DNA of 64,000 nucleotides from positions 124,001 through 188,000 of the forward strand of contig FMBT01000307.1 in assembly GCA_900095095.1 (NCBI GenBank), written 5' to 3'. Source of the DNA: Fragilariopsis cylindrus CCMP1102. Lineage: Eukaryota; Bacillariophyta; Bacillariophyceae; Bacillariales; Bacillariaceae. Each line of letters starts with the position of its first letter. The stretch's first letter is position 1. The notes under the pieces are model-generated. The model searched no databases, was not told where the DNA came from, and saw nothing but the letters and a program-made list of their open reading frames with translations. Below are positions 20,422 through 33,100 of the stretch, piece after piece. Both the position numbers and the translations under genes were made by a program.

Positions 20422-23400
20422 TTATAAGTGAAACATAGAAAGACATAACACAACCAACGAAAGAAGGCATGATGTCGTCGATATAATCCTGAATGAGGAT
20501 GAATCGGAAGTTTTTTTATTGTTTTGCTCCGTATCTTCCTCGTCGTTTTCAATAAGAGATTGAGTAGGAGCAATAGTAGGCGAAGACGTAGGTCCTTGAC
20601 TAAAGGAACAAACGTTGGCATCGGACATTTCACATATTGGAGTGGTTTCCGCCATGTCATCCTGGGAGCTGAAGAGTGCACCAAACTCACAGGATAGGTC
20701 CGTTTGAGAGGATTCTACGTAGTTGTCTATTGCTGAATATTGAGCACCGTACACTAAGACAGGACCGTGCTTGAGGAAAACATTGTCAATGAAGCAAGAT
20801 GATTCCATTGTTAAAGGGCCAAAACTCCTAACAGCATATCCAACATTCGATGGGTTGTTGATGCTACCGTACACATTGTCTTGAAAAAGACAATTAGTTA
20901 GAATCACTTCACTGTTAAAGGTGTTCTCGATGATTCCTGGAAAGCTAGCAGAATCGTCGATTATGTTGTCCCTGAAGACGCAATCTTGGAAGTAACAACT
21001 TGCTTCAACTCTTCATCATCATCATCATATTCTTCAAAAGTTTGGTTCCCTGTAGATGATATCGTTGTTGGGGGAATATCCATTGATGATTCTTCTCCCT
21101 CCCACTGGATAAGAATAGGGGCATTGTTGCTATTACCCTACAATTATTATTAAGAAATAACGTTGAATACATAAATGGAATAGGATGTTAGATTATATTG
21201 TATTGTTTGAATTCCCGTATCATTTAATTTTATAATGTATTGGATGCATATGAACTTACCTTAAATGCACATCCAATAAATGTAATATCACCGGCTGACT
21301 TCAATAGAACCGAGAACAGGTTCTGAGATTCAAACGTAAGACCTCGAACTTCAACACCTGGTACAGTTTCGGATATTCCTTCTATCATTTCATAGTATGA
21401 TGCAAGACCAAAGTCACCTCCCTTAAGCACGCAATTATTTGTGCGGCTACCGTCCTGACCACATTGATATATCACGTTAGGTCGTAGTGCCAAAAATGGT
21501 TGTCCGTCTTTAATCTCTCCTTCTTCCGTCCAAACTCCCATTTGATATGTTCTGCCTGGGCATAGTATATACAATCGTGCTATTGATGTATCTTCTACTC
21601 CTCTTTCCATCATCTGGATATCACGTAAGTCAGAAAAGCAATCTCCACGCATAGTGACATCAGTAGGTTGTGGGCTATAAGTGGGACCTGTCGGAAATTC
21701 TGTTGGCATATATGTTGGCTCACCATCTGAAGAAGTACTGACACACTCGCACGGAGCTTGAACAAATGGATGAAGAAGAAAACATTGTTGCTGGTTGATG
21801 TTGCCGATAGCTGCAGCATCCACGAGTTCAGAACAGGTACGATCAGGTTGTGTAGGAATCGTGACGACGCCGTCAGGATTCGTAACTCTTAAACCATCTC
21901 CACAAATTGAACATTCATCGACCTTGGGAGCTTCCGAATAAGGCTTATTTATACATCCACAGTATTCAGAAATAACAGGCTGGATTTGAGCACATTGGAA
22001 CTCTTGAATTATTCCTGCTTCAGCACGTTTTAGTACATCCCCACAAGACATTTTCTGTAGATTAGGCAAGATAAGCTCAGCATCTGGTAGTCCGATCATC
22101 CGTCCCATACCACATATCTGACATTCATATGATGTGGGAGCAGCAGTAGGAATAGCAGGAGGATCTTCGCATCCGCACGGCTCACCAGATACTTGCTGAA
22201 GAACTGAACACTGGTCTTCAGATATTCCTCCCTTCACTGCCACTGCTTCGTATTGGGCACATGTAGTGTTATTTGATACGTCGATTATACTATCAGGACG
22301 AGTGACCACCCTTCCATCGTCACATACCGAACATACAAATGGGGGTTCAGATGGGGCAGCGGTCGGGTATTCTAGGAAACAGCCACACTCCTGTTGGACA
22401 GCGACCTGTACATTTGCACATTCATCCATATCAATTGCACCTATTAACCCTGCACCGTAAATGCTATAACAGGTGAACATACCGGTAGATGTTGCGACCA
22501 TTTTACCAGGAATACCAATTTCTGGGCTGGTCCTCCGCAAACATGACAAATCAGAGACTCGTCGATTTCTTGACCCATAGAGGTCTGTCCAAATGCGTTA
22601 CTATCGTCGGTGGTATTACTTTCAGGGGGAGTGGTACATCCACATGGTCATTAGCAATTGCCTGAATCGTTGGGCATGCATCCTCTGGAATTGTATTCGC
22701 GTTCGCTTCTAGGACATCACATCTTGCGGCTTGACCTTCGGGCGTCGCAGCGGCTCCATCTGGAATCGTAATTTCTCCTCCGTTACATATGGAACATTTG
22801 AATGGGACTATAGTATTCAATATGTCTGTATCTGGTTCAGGGAAAACACATCCACAAGGATATAAAGAAAGACCCTGAATGTTAGCACAAGCAGTAATAG
22901 AGACATTTTTAGGATTTTCATCAATAATATCACATCTTGCTGATTTTCCCTGGCGTGTTGTGACTATTCCCTCTGGTAGTGTCATCTCTCCGTGTCCACA
23001 TACTGAGCATTCAACGAGGAACTCGTCGTCGATAGAAAAATTACCTACTAGACCAGTCGAATTACTTCTACTACTGAATTGTTGATCTCGGGGATTACAC
23101 ATCCACAAATTTCACTTGCGATAGATTGAATGTCGGGACATGTATCTTGTGAAAATTTGTGTGCATTGACCTCTAAGGCACCACACAATACTTCTGGCTG
23201 GCCTTCGCGTATACGTACGACACCTTCCGAGTTTGTCATCACTTTTCCATCACCACAAATTGGACAAGCAAATGGTACTCCGTTAATATATTCCTCTTCA
23301 AATGGATTAGCAGATATTTGATTGAAATCGCATGCACATGGTTCTAGTGCCGAAGCTTGTAATGTGGAACAAGTATTTGCTGGGATGCTCCCTCTGCTGG

Positions 23401-24059
23401 CTTCAAGTTCAGCACACGTCCTTTGTTGGCCCCGATCGTTCGTTACGAGTCCCGTGGGATTTCCAATCCAACCATCCCCACATATCGAACACACAAAAGA
23501 GTCAGAATTACGAGTACCTCCTCCTCCGAACAGTGTATCGATTGTAGAACTAGTAGTAGCCATTTCAGTTGTATCACCGCAACCACATGGAATACCAGCA
23601 AAGGATTGTACGGTGGCACATGAACTTTCTGAAGTAATACTTTCCCGCGTATCATGTAGTTGTTGGCAACTAATAGGCATTCCTGTACTACTTAGAGTAT
23701 ATGCATTCGGGTTTCCCATTTCTCCATTTGGACAAATTGAACACACAAATGAACCGTATTCAGCTCGTGGTGTCAGCCCCATCATTTTGTGTAGTTCTAC
23801 CAGCTGTTGTTATTGTCGCATCAAATCCTGGGCATCCGCATGGACTACCTGCTATAGATTGTAGACTCTCACATGCATCAAAGGGGAGTGAGGCAATATG
23901 TTCATTAAGTGCTCCACATGTTGCTGTTTGGCCGTGGGCTGTCGTAACCAATCCAGATGGGTTTGCTACCGGTTTTCCATCCCTACAAACAGTACAAATG
24001 AATTCGGATGCAGCTGGTGCCCATAGTAAGGCGGTAAGAAAGAGACGCAGCAGCCTCAT
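20422..24059 (-). CDS. Secreted/surface protein: ten Cys-rich modules plus a beta-helix-like region
   Basis: ATG 24059 begins a clear signal peptide (MRLLRLFLTALLWAPAAS). About ten modules of roughly 60 residues follow, each with C-x2-C-x-DG...NP.G...C...C....C-x-C (23990 down to about 21720). The second part (about 21640-20600) has a non-repeating start (GDCFSDL...LYILCPGRTY) and then beta-helix-like strands such as VEVRGLTFESQNLFSV and VILTNCLFQDNVYGS, recalling right-handed parallel beta-helix proteins. A 122-nt intron lies at 21138-21259 (GTAAGT...GTAG). The end is Thr/Ser-rich with a C-terminal hydrophobic segment (CLLSLVVLCLSMF), suggesting a membrane or GPI anchor. Single-base frame changes appear near 23770, 23080, 22650, 22545 and 21015. 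A cell-surface or wall role is inferred from architecture only. Confidence 0.7.
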
Positions 24060-24987
24060 GGTTAATACTTATATTTTCCAGTTTATTTCTTTTTAATTTG
24101 ATTATATTGTTATTTCCTCTGGTATTTACTGTTATATTCGGTACAACTACTTGTTGTTTTGATTGTAAGTTGCATCCATATCCTTGGAGAAGAAAAAATC
24201 AAAAATACCTACCTACCGCTCGTAGCACGAATAAGAAATATAATTTCTTTTACGGTCGGTCGGTTGAGTAAACAAAATGTGACTCGAAAAGAGCACATCG
24301 AGTTTTTAGCGCGCGCTATGATGACAATTATCCAAGTATGAGCGAGAGCAATCAATACTTAATGCGATTTTTTTCGCCACACCGGGTGATCACGTGCTCG
24401 AAGAGATACTCACAAAAAGGGACATTTCTTCGAAATAATAAAAATAATCTAGCCGATTCATTCGATTCATTCCTCGATATGCAACTGCTTCATAGCTTAG
24501 CTCCTAATACTCTTGCGCTAATCTTCTTAGACTTTTTCCTCTCGAATTTCAATTATCTTGTACTGCACTGTAAAGTAGATATATCAATGATTAATACGAT
24601 ACATAATCTTTAGAAAGCATCCTCTATCTAAATGGGTAGGCAAACGAATATTAAATACAATTTATGTACCATTTTATTTCCTAAAATCTAATAGTATTGA
24701 TGCATCAGCCCATAACCTTATCGTTTAGTGATGAAATAGAGAATTTTGTACCAGTAAAATGAGGTAGTTTATTGTCGAAGTTTTCGTTCTTTGCGTATAA
24801 TTTTCTGCAGAAGCCAAATTTGGGGGAAATGCGAGACTGACATCATTATGTACAGGTATTAATAATGCTATTTTCAAATGATTCTGAAGTCTATGGTTCG
24901 ACTATCACAATCAATTAGTTCTATAGCAGGAATATGTTTATCCCTTCTATACATTTATCTACATTCATTCATGATGTCATCGTTTCT
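24060..24987. other. Intergenic region without a supported gene
   Basis: 928 bp upstream of the surface-protein gene and downstream of the APP1-like gene. It is AT-rich, with short open frames lacking similarity. It presumably includes the promoter of the leftward surface-protein gene. Confidence 0.4.
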
Positions 24988-26536
24988 TTAGGTAGAAGTC
25001 TCAAATAAAATTTCAGCACGCGATAGATCTTTTCGTATATCTTTCCATTTGTCGGAAGTTTCTGGAACATCGGAAAGCTTTTCTATTGCTGCATTGATAA
25101 CTGATTGTAAGCCATCTAAATTCATCAAACCAAGTTGGACTGCATCAACAGCAGCACCAACATATGTCCGAAAGAACACAATAGGTCGTCCATTAATAAA
25201 TTTCGGTGCCGGGATTATTGGTGGTACATCTGCTTGATCTGTAACTACATGTAGAAACACAGCTTTGACAACTTCTGGATATTCTCTTACCATAGTTTCC
25301 CCAGCCTCCTGATCTAATTCTCCTACATCTCCAACGTAAATATACTATTTTAGCAGCAGCAAGAAATCAAAATAGGACAAATAATAATGATAATAATAAT
25401 AATAAAGATGCAATAGAAGTAGGTCAAGTTAGTTCTTCTTCTCTTCTAGAAAAAGTGCTGCACATTTCAATATACACTCATATCATCACAAACTCAATCA
25501 TACACACTACTTATACTACAATATCATTGTCATGAGCATATTGTTATTATCATTGTTATTATTATCGTTATATCGCGTACCTGGAATATCACACCGGCCG
25601 GATCTTGTTGCATCAATCGTTCAAAGTTAGTAAACTTTCGTAGACCTTTTCGATCTTGGATGATCCATTCCGCGACGCTACCATACAAAACAGGACCAAC
25701 CTGAGAAAAAAATAGTGATGTTTTGAAGAGAAAAGAAATAGAAAGTAATCATCCCGACAATTAATTACGAGAAAAAAAAGGAAAGAGAAGAGAAGGGATA
25801 ATACACATTTTTAAATGATGAGAGATGGAGAAAGCCAGAGCGAGGGATACTGTCCGTCAACCAATCGACCAACTCGAACTGTAAACTGTAAACTGGATAG
25901 AACCATTGCTATAACAAACATAGTAATAATACGTACCCCCCAACCTTCAATACCAGCTTTTTCTCCTGCACTACGTAATGCAATTGATAATTTACTACCA
26001 TCTTTAATTTCTAATGCAGCTTTAAATTCTTCAGCTCGTGCTGTTAATATAGCAATATTTGCTGGATAATTCGAATCTTGTTGTAGTAATTTGTATAAAG
26101 ATAGTTGTAACATAAATTCTGCCACACCAGGATAAAAATCACCACGACCATATTGTACATCAATTCCCCCCAATGCAACACCACCAACATTAACACCACC
26201 ACTACTTTTTAATGTATCATCTACATCTGATATAACTTGTGTAAATCGGTGTGTTCTTGTTGTATCTATCGAAACACTTCGAAGCTCGGTACTTGTGCTT
26301 ATACTGGTAGTTGTCAACAACTTTACGAACGACGACGACGACGTTCGAGATGTCGTGATAGTACGTGGAACGAAGTTGTTGTTGTTGTTGTCGCATCTCT
26401 GCTGCAATGATAACGCAGATAACATTTGGATCAACATTAGCATAATAACCATTATCCTAACTGGTAATAGACACCATTGAAAAGATGATGATGGAGAACA
26501 AATATTATACGTCAACATTTTTTTTTTCTCTTTCAT
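24988..26536 (-). CDS. APP1-like (DUF2183) HAD-type phosphatase, three exons
   Basis: The exons are 26536-25937, 25700-25581 and 25344-24988; the splice sites (GTACGT...AG) keep phase and give 358 residues. Residues 24-45 are hydrophobic (signal anchor or plastid leader). The HAD motif DVDDT is at about 104-108 in VISDVDDTLKSSGG, the DxDxT arrangement of the phosphatidate phosphatase APP1 catalytic domain. FYPGVAEFMLQL and IAILTARAEE follow as motif II-like text, and IYVGDVGELDQEAG in exon 3 supplies the last acidic motif. It probably dephosphorylates a lipid or small phosphate, but the substrate is not proven. The gene is intact, unlike several neighbours. The first intron (236 nt) also contains read-through open frame, which can mislead prediction. 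Confidence 0.85.
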
Positions 26537-27194
26537 TCGATATATATTATTATATCGAATATTTTGTACACGTCAACGTTAACGTCGGAAGAATCAATCA
26601 ATCAATCCATCGATGTCGCAAAAAAAATATATTCCCCGTGTATAATTTCTTACTGTATTATTAGCAGCACAAGTGTAGTATCAATATTGTCTTTCCGAAA
26701 ACTAGTAGATAATAAATACTTTATAGTACTCTCGTTGTTTTACTCTCTTTGTGTATCGGTATGAAATAGCATACTGTACCTTGTCATCTTGTGTATCTTG
26801 GCTGTGCTGAATGAATAATTCTTATGCTTTCTTTGACATCTGATGTTACTTGCACACGACAAATTTCGACTTTTAAGATAAAATACTATTTTTAATATTA
26901 GATTCAAGATTACCGTACGCTCCTGTACTTATCACGAGCGAGAACAGACCGAAAACAAGACAAAATAAAACATAGCAGCTTTCAATTTAAAAGTTCAAGC
27001 AATCGACAGCAAAAATTCGTTGCATTCGAGTTCTGTTAGAATACAAAGTAATAAGAAAGCTACAAAACTGACGTAACATCTATCTGAGAAAAGGAAATCA
27101 CAATAAGAGTCTGGTGGAACAGAAGCTATCATTTCTCTCTCCCTCATAACATAAAGTAATAACAACAACAACAATAATAATAATAATAATAATA
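26537..27194. promoter_or_regulatory. Divergent promoter region of the phosphatase and mL41 genes
   Basis: 658 bp between outward-facing starts. An (AAC)n/(AAT)n tract at about 27160-27194 runs directly into the mL41 start codon. No specific site is recognisable. Confidence 0.4.
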
Positions 27195-27579
27195 ATGAAC
27201 GCGGCTCGATCTTTTTCTCGTCTTCGACCATCATCTCTGTCGAATACTACAGGATTACTCAATAATTCGTTTCAGGCGTTGGCGGCAAACATTAATAGTC
27301 AATCATTACTATCTTATCAACAACAACAGTCTCAACCTCAACATCAACAACAGCAAATTCGTTTCATATCAGCGAAATATATTTCAAAAGCAGCAAGAAA
27401 ACGTATGCCATTAACAACAAAACGTGCTGGGAAAGGATTTTATAAAGGAAAAGGCGGAACAAAAGAAGGTAGATTAAATTCAAAAGCAAAATTTATAACT
27501 GATCCAAGAAAGCAAGTTGAATTAATTGTTCCTGATTTAGAAGGATTTACAGTAAGTTTTTGTTTTTGTTTTGTTTTGT

Positions 27580-27617
<38 letters not shown>

Positions 27618-27838
27618 AGTTCTCCCTCTTTTTGCAAATGGTTTGATGTCTTGCGAATCATTATTGAATCGATGATTTATTTCTTCTCATTGTATTTCAA
27701 CTTGTTTTCCCCTTTTTTTTGTATTTTTATAATATTATCATGATTGATTCAATAATTTACACACAGTTAAAGGCATATATTGCTAGAACAGCATCAAAGT
27801 TCGCCCCTGAATTACGACGACGACCTGGACAAGTCTAA
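27195..27838 (+). CDS. Mitochondrial large-subunit ribosomal protein mL41
   Basis: Two exons, 27195-27551 and 27767-27838, joined in phase (ACA|GTAAGT ... CACAG|TTA), encode 142 residues. The first 50 residues are Arg/Ser- and Gln-rich, as in a mitochondrial presequence. The mature part has KRMPLTTKRAGKGFYKG and VELIVPDLEGFTLKAYIAR, matching the mL41 (MRPL41/MRPL27) core with its VPDL.GF.L.PY block. Length and organisation fit the family. It is a structural protein of the mitoribosome. The intron carries a (TA)n microsatellite. Confidence 0.85.
27586..27614 (+). repeat. (AT)n microsatellite in the mL41 intron
   Basis: About 14 AT dinucleotides in the 215-nt intron, an expected spot for length variation. 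Confidence 0.8.
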
Positions 27839-28577
27839 AAGCTGTGGTAGTTTGTTAGTTAGTTTTAGTAGTGTATTCGCTTTAAAAAAAAGTTTCCATT
27901 GTTCGTTGTGTACCTTTTTGTTATCATACCGATATTGCTACCACATGAGAAAATATACTACAATTTTTATGCTACAAAAAAAATACTACTAGTGCGATTT
28001 GGAGACGAGAGAAGATATGGGAGAATTAACTTACATTAGTTTGTTGTGAATGCACCACTGAATACTTGTATCGTATTTCTTTTGAAGTTCTGTTACTAGT
28101 AGCGCAGGATCATCGATAACAATTATTATTAGGGACAATAACGCTAGATATTTAAATACAACAGGTAGTTTGATCTTTTTAATCAAGAAGTCCTTGTTGC
28201 ACTTACAGTATTGTATTACTATATAGTACTTTCGTAGTAGACTGACTAGACAGAATAAATGAACTGCATTCTGCCGAATTCTGAATAGTTGGTGGTCAAT
28301 ATTATACTGTAGTTGTGAAAAGGAAGAAGAAGGTGAAGAGCAAACTATGTAAACCATCACGATGTAATGTTACAGGGGGAAAATCGAATGTTTGTAACAT
28401 AATCCTCAACGACGTCAAAAACTACTCCAGAAATTGAAGAGACGGTATTAAGGGTACACATCAGCATCATTCACCTCGAGACTTACAAGATTGAATATGA
28501 CAATATGCGCTTGATGATTCATCATTCGTGATTCCATTAGATTGCATATATGAAAATGGGGATAGGGGCGTCACTTA
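27839..28577. other. Intergenic region without a supported gene
   Basis: 739 bp after mL41. It contains only short open frames on both strands without similarity. It ends at the TTA flank of the inverted-repeat element. Confidence 0.4.
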
Positions 28578-29575
28578 GGGCCGTTATACTCGTGCGAAAA
28601 TCAGTGTACTTTTTCATGTACTTATGACTAAAAAAAAAGTACATCGATCGAAATGCCAGGTACATGAAATAACCTACCCAAATATGGGTGGAGGTTTTTT
28701 CATGTACTTTTTTTTTTTGCACTGTCTTTTTGGTCTGTCCTGCCGTATGGGTCCCCATCCTTTTTAATTTTTTCATCTCCATTAACAATCTTGTTTTTTT
28801 TACATGTACTAGTACGGTATTCCTATCCATACAACAACAACAGATCAATCAATTGAATTAAAATAAACCATGGTAATTTAATGTGAGGAGAATAATGAAG
28901 ATGAGGATCCACCCAGCGGCATGGAGGTGCGGCTACTATTTATTTAAATAAGTTGATTCTACTAAGACACACATGATCGGATTTTTCGAAAAAAACGCGT
29001 CCTACATACCCGTTGGTAATGGGTCCTCTCTTAATGTAACAATAACAATAAAAATTAACGCATTGACTAATAGAACAGTAATAGAGACATCTGTATTAGC
29101 ACTTTGTCTATTAATCCATTTTCTAATTTTTAATTCTTCTCTCTTATGCACCTCTTGTGACATTTCGAAATTCGACTCTCTATGTATTCGCACCTCTCTA
29201 GAAAATTCCCCATCCGTTCAAATCAATCCCAACTAATTTTCCCTGATTAACCGTATTCATATCTAAAATCCGACACCTTATTTGTATTGATCCAACCGAT
29301 ACAAGTGGAGCTTCGATTCATTACATTCCCATTTTCATGTTGTTGGAAAATAATTTTCCATTTCAATTCTTACTGCACATAAAAATGATAAAAATTGGGG
29401 GTTGTTAATTTCACAAATAAAATACAAAAGAGGAGCCCAAAACCCCCTTAAAAAGTACAGCGAATTTTTACCCAACTGTTATACTCGCGCAAGGGCAATT
29501 TGATGTACTTTTGGTTAAAATGAGTCATAAGTACACCAAATAAGTACACTGATTTGCGCACGAGCATAACGGCCC
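28578..29575. mobile_element. Non-autonomous DNA transposon with TIRs and TTA target duplication (PIF/Harbinger-type)
   Basis: The ends are inverted repeats: 28578-28608 starting GGGCCGTTATACTCGTGCG and 29545-29575 ending CGAGCATAACGGCCC, about 31 bp with three differences. Weaker inverted similarity continues inward for about 60 bp (GTACTTATGACT; AAAGTACATC). TTA flanks both sides (28575-28577 and 29576-29578). A 3-bp TWA duplication and a GGG-starting terminus are typical of PIF/Harbinger elements. The 998-bp interior has no transposase-sized frame, so it would be mobilised in trans. It includes repeat copy B (29195-29375). Confidence 0.7.
29195..29375 (+). repeat. Dispersed repeat, copy B (related to 1834-2010)
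   Basis: Matches copy A in the same orientation, strongest at GCTTCGATTCATTACATTCCC and in the following 50 bases. It lies in the interior of the TTA-flanked element. Confidence 0.5.
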
Positions 29576-29578
29576 TTA

Positions 29579-29705
29579 CTTGACAGCACTAAAAAAAAAC
29601 GAACATATAAAACCATAAAATAACGAAGCTATTTAGGATTTCATCCTCGTTGCTTGACAGCACTGAAAGAAAACGAACATAGGAAAACATAGAATGACAA
29701 ATTTA
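29579..29705 (+). repeat. Imperfect direct repeat next to the transposon
   Basis: CTTGACAGCACT followed by an A-rich stretch and CGAACATA occurs at 29579 and again at 29653 (74-bp period, about 45 bp each). It starts immediately outside the right TTA of the element. Confidence 0.7.
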
Positions 29706-30199
29706 TTGGCCTCTTCAAAGGCAACACAACACAATACAAGATAAAAGCTAAATCCTGCATGAAACCAAGAAATAAAGACAAAATCATTTTTTCTTCCCCG
29801 CGCAATCGGGGAGTTATGGCGCATTGTCATTTGGTTTCACCAAATCGTCACCAAACCAAAAGTCATTGTCGCGCCAAATATTATTTTGATTCCCGCCAAA
29901 AACCTTTGCCCCCAAACAAATTTCAGCATTCCAATCCAACTGAAATTTTGGAGTGAACCCTCAAATTCCGAACGAAAAAAAAAAATATGAAAAAATTTAA
30001 GGCACGAAACTACCACAAACAGTCAAAATTTGCCTAGTAATACAATTCATTTTTAACCTAACAACCATTCTTCTCATAATTTCTAGATTGTATTTGATAC
30101 TATCCGGTTTTCAGTTTATACTTCCTTCCGCCCTTTACCTGTACCAGGTCCCCATCGTACTACTTACCTCCCATCCACCGATCTCTTTCTTAACCTACC

Positions 30200-33100
30200 A
30201 TGAATCCACCCACCCCCCCACCGATCCTGGATGCATCCTTGAACAATGTTTTAACTACAACCCTTGCCGAGGATATTAGTTACAACTATCGAAAAGCGCC
30301 GGATTTTGATAATTCCGCAGCCACTTCTTCCACTGCTCTCTCCGTCTTGGATTCCTCCACTCTGGCCTCTGATCCCCCTCCACCCATCCGTCTTCGCAAC
30401 ACCGGAGGAGCAGCCGATCATTCCGATCGCGGTCCACTTATTGTTGCTACAATCACTCCAAATCTGCAACGTAGGAGTGCTTCACGTACTACCAAGATAT
30501 CGGTTGCAAAGAAACAGTCGACGAAAAAGAAGCACATTAAGCCTGTTTCTAAGAAACCCAGTGTCCGTACAATGATGCCTTCGTACCAACATTCGCTTAG
30601 TTTACCACCCAGCAAAGCGTTAAAAGCTCTTCAAGATCCATTTTTACACAAAGCTGTTCAGGGCGTGAAAGACGTGTGCCTAAAGAATAACTTTATACTA
30701 TCCGACAAATCCATCAAAAGTTTGGATGATAGCAAAGGGTTATATGTTTCCTACATTAGTTCTACTATCATATCCAAGGCTACGCGCAAATTTACGCAAC
30801 AATTTGTTCTCTCCGGAGGCTCCAACGTAGAGGAGTACAATGATCAAGAGAACTCGGATAAAGCTCTCAAAATATCCAATCATGGTTCGAAACGGTTTGG
30901 TTCATATGTGGGTCCTAGTACAGCTCAAAACTGTGAACGTTACATGAGGCAGTTGTATAATTTTTTGGCCATGATTGGTGACTACCAATCGATGTTGATT
31001 TTACTGGAGTACCCACCCAAAAACCCTCCTCCCATGAATCCTCACTCCATTTTATTGTTCGTGTATCACCGTATGGAGGCTCCAACTACCCCCCTTTGTT
31101 ATGACCACGATCAGTCCAAAACTATTCCCCTGATTGATGTATTTAAAACTCCAATTCTCGCGGAGGGTTCGTGCCGATCCAAAGGGGGTCTTCTTCATTT
31201 GTTCCAGCCAATCAGTATCGTGCACCGATCACATAACTTAAATGCCAAGTATGTTGCGCCATGCCCAGATTGTCGCGAATCCTACCAGTTGCTGATTGAG
31301 GCAGGTAAAGATGCGTCTGATTTTGTTATGTGCAAATTTCATCTATTACAGCCACCTCCACACGGAATTATACATGGCTACGGTGATCCATGTACCTCTG
31401 AGAAAGTAATTCTTGCCAAATTAGCAATGGACAAACTTGAAAAGAAATCCGGTCATGTAGCTACCACACGTGATTGTTTAATGCCCCCCGAAGTCAAGCA
31501 ATTATGGAAGGTACTTTTTGCATCTGGATTTACTAAGGACAATTTCATGCGGTATACCATGCTCATCCAGGCTATCACATTAGGCAATCGAACGTGCGGT
31601 GTTCTGAAGACTACATTGGCCTCCCTCAACAATCATATGGAATTCGGTGTCAATTCCCAGGAGTATGGTATTGATTCCATCGGGATTAGTGTTTTTGAAA
31701 AAAACGAAAAAGAAAAGACTGTTTACAGTATCAAGTTCAAAGATAATCATCCCTGGTTCTGCTTTCTACGACATTTACTTGTATATGTTTGGTGTTTTCG
31801 GATGGAAGGTGGGTTGTACCCCGATCCTGTTTCAGATGGGTATGTTACCGATAAAGATGGTGAGATTGTTCCAGATGGGTATGCTACCGTTAAAGATGGT
31901 CCGCTTGTTCCACATACGGTGGATTTAGCAACCGAATTACTGTATCCCCTCCCAATTTCTTCCCTCTTACACAAGGAAATAAAAAAAGACCCCGTCATCT
32001 TTGTTGCAGGTGAATCGGCCGAAGATCGATCCATTAAAACTTTAATGCTAAAAGAACGATCCGCACGTGATTATAGATCCAAATGCGTCACAGTCTACAA
32101 TTTTATTTACAACGGCATGCTGGACAATAACATTATCAAACTTGAGGATGAAGTTAATCTCGGCAATCACAGCACCCGTAAAAGTACCTATATGTGGAGC
32201 ATTTTGGGTGGTGGTACCTATGCAACGGTGAGGGAGCATGTGCGTCACAGCACCGCCGATTGTGAGGCACTCTATCGGATGGATGCTTGCTCCATTAAGC
32301 GTATGGTCCTCGAGGGGGGTGATTCCCGATTAATCCAAGAAATGGGTGTATATCCATTCGTAGAGTCAATCGTTTCACATACGAATTCAAGTTTCAGGCG
32401 TCTGAACAAATTTAGATCCACTTCAAGAATTCCTAATATGACTTCCATTCAATGTTTGGCAGAATATTTCGTTACTGAAATGCTTCAAGTGAGTCCTACT
32501 CACAATTCTGCCAAAGATCACAACTATCTTCTTAACATTGCCTACAAAAAAAAGTTTGGCAGGGAGCACGTTCCTGATATGACCACCCTTATTAATACTA
32601 CCGATATGTCGTACGAACGACGGATGCAATTTCACCGTCAAAACGCTCTACAAGAAGGCCAGATACGGGAACTGAAAGCAAGTCTACAGGGTCTATCCAT
32701 TGGTAGTGGGACGATACGTCAACCAGGCGCCGGCCCTACCACTATCCCACTTTCTCCATCCCAACAGGGCCGTACGATCCCTTCAAATCATTCCCAATCA
32801 CCCCCGTCACTAACCGTATTTGGGCCTAGCTACGTAATTCATCTGGGCTGCAAAAAAGATCAACCCGTGGACGAATTCAAGTTGTTGGTGTACGATAAGG
32901 AAGAAAAACCAGCCAAAAATTATTTACTCTTCCGTATGGAGCAGAAGCTGTTCGATGCGTTTACAAAGTTGAATGGTCGAGTTCTTGTCTTTGCATGTAA
33001 TCGTCTCATACACGAGCTTGCATCACTTAAAGCCTATACATACAATATAACTGCCGCCGTCCATACTCGAATTGACACGGGTCCATTTTCGGTCCCACCT

